Source: Selenomonas sp. TAMA-11512
Lineage (GTDB): Bacteria; Bacillota; Negativicutes; Selenomonadales; Selenomonadaceae
Direction of reading: 5' to 3'
Length of the DNA stretch: 64,000 nucleotides
NCBI RefSeq assembly: GCF_037076525.1
Contig: NZ_AP029018.1
Location: forward strand, 2,340,501 to 2,404,500
Of the stretch, positions 63,833 to 64,000 are shown piece after piece (the stretch's first letter is position 1; every line of letters starts with the position of its first letter). The translations under genes were made by a program, and so were the position numbers. Under the pieces are notes generated by a model. That model was given only the letters and a program-made list of their open reading frames with translations. It was not told where the DNA came from and made no database searches.

Positions 63833-64000
63833 ATGACAGCCATACTTACGGTGCCGTTCCTGCGCGCCATGATACAATTGGCGATAGCGGCATCTGCCGT
63901 CCATCGGGACGGCTGTCGCAAGGGCATCCGACTGCGCGCGCCACGCGTGTCGAGGCATGTGCCTTTGTTTCCGCGCGCGGGATACGCTGCAGCAGCGCTT
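63833..64000 (+). pseudogene. Decayed paralogue of the SFPD-repeat protein, cut by the window edge
   Basis: The frame from ATG 63833 (MTAILTVPFLRAMIQLAIAASAVHRDGCRKGIRLRA) stays open to the right edge. It aligns codon for codon with the SFPD-repeat protein (KLTTIFILLFLFAMTLPATAAS; NQDGYYKGFRMSG), but the signal peptide has lost hydrophobicity and the repeats are no longer recognisable beyond HVPLFPR. Both promoter and ribosome site are strong. Either a pseudogene or a diverged gene; the rest is outside the window. Confidence 0.5.

Noticed and set aside
63551-63958. A 135-codon minus-strand frame opposite the decayed SFPD paralogue
   Set aside because: Antisense to a frame with a good promoter and ribosome site; only its last 26 codons (from an ATG near 63631 with GGAGAGG) look even weakly possible.

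Overview
This looks like a chromosomal segment of a strictly anaerobic, motile, diderm Firmicute, most likely a Selenomonas-type member of the Negativicutes. This is inferred from gene content and order only. The late flagellar cluster has the Bacillus/Clostridium order (yvyF-flgM-flgN-flgK-flgL-yviE-fliW-csrA-flaG-fliD-fliS-fliT-like-fliC). Anaerobic metabolism is represented by pflB/pflA, a superoxide reductase, an aspartase with a Dcu antiporter and a futalosine-route mqnA. An EptA-like lipid phosphoethanolamine transferase suggests an outer membrane. Coding sequence is moderately GC-rich; intergenic islands are AT-rich. No rRNA, tRNA, CRISPR array or prophage was seen.

Layout. 1-3.8 kb: two minus-strand TPR glycosyltransferases holding three GT2 modules, probably for flagellin glycosylation. 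4.0-5.5 kb: a solitary AAA/DUF4143 ATPase with four 33-bp-spaced repeats upstream. 5.6-16.8 kb: the flagellar filament and junction cluster. FliC carries a sigma-28 promoter and a CsrA-type leader hairpin; flgM carries a second sigma-28 promoter. 17-23.4 kb: comF, recD2, an ABC-F protein and an LCP protein in overlapping minus-strand order. 23.6-26 kb: two tandem HD-GYP genes. 26-29 kb: a GtrB-like glycosyltransferase and an H-NOX-MCP oxygen/NO chemoreceptor. 29-38.4 kb: fabK, an EptA-like transferase that probably starts at ATT, a TauE permease, pncB, a coiled-coil protein, a DD-carboxypeptidase, mqnA and a methyltransferase.

38.5-42.7 kb is an accessory stretch with repeat elements, gene remnants (a Rpn-type tail and a truncated phzF), a threonine aldolase, an esterase and a superoxide reductase behind a perfect palindrome. 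42.7-50.4 kb is anaerobic carbon metabolism: pflB, pflA, an RpiR regulator, a dcu transporter and aspA. 50.5-64 kb holds mtaB, an MFS transporter, a DUF4405-like membrane protein, a YjbR fusion, an orphan PTS IIC, a Cache-domain MCP, an LCM-type methyltransferase, a Crp/Fnr regulator, a Fic protein, a small secreted SFPD-repeat protein with a decayed duplicate, and a PepSY protein.

Four long or near-full copies and several fragments of an approximately 168-bp element with terminal inverted repeats (TTAAGGAA-N-C-N-CTGATAAA) are scattered through 38-61 kb. It looks like a MITE family. The most distinctive biology is the O2-type H-NOX chemoreceptor, the CsrA/FliW/sigma-28 control of flagellin, the iterated repeats upstream of the DUF4143 ATPase, and the SFPD-repeat protein with its duplicated locus.
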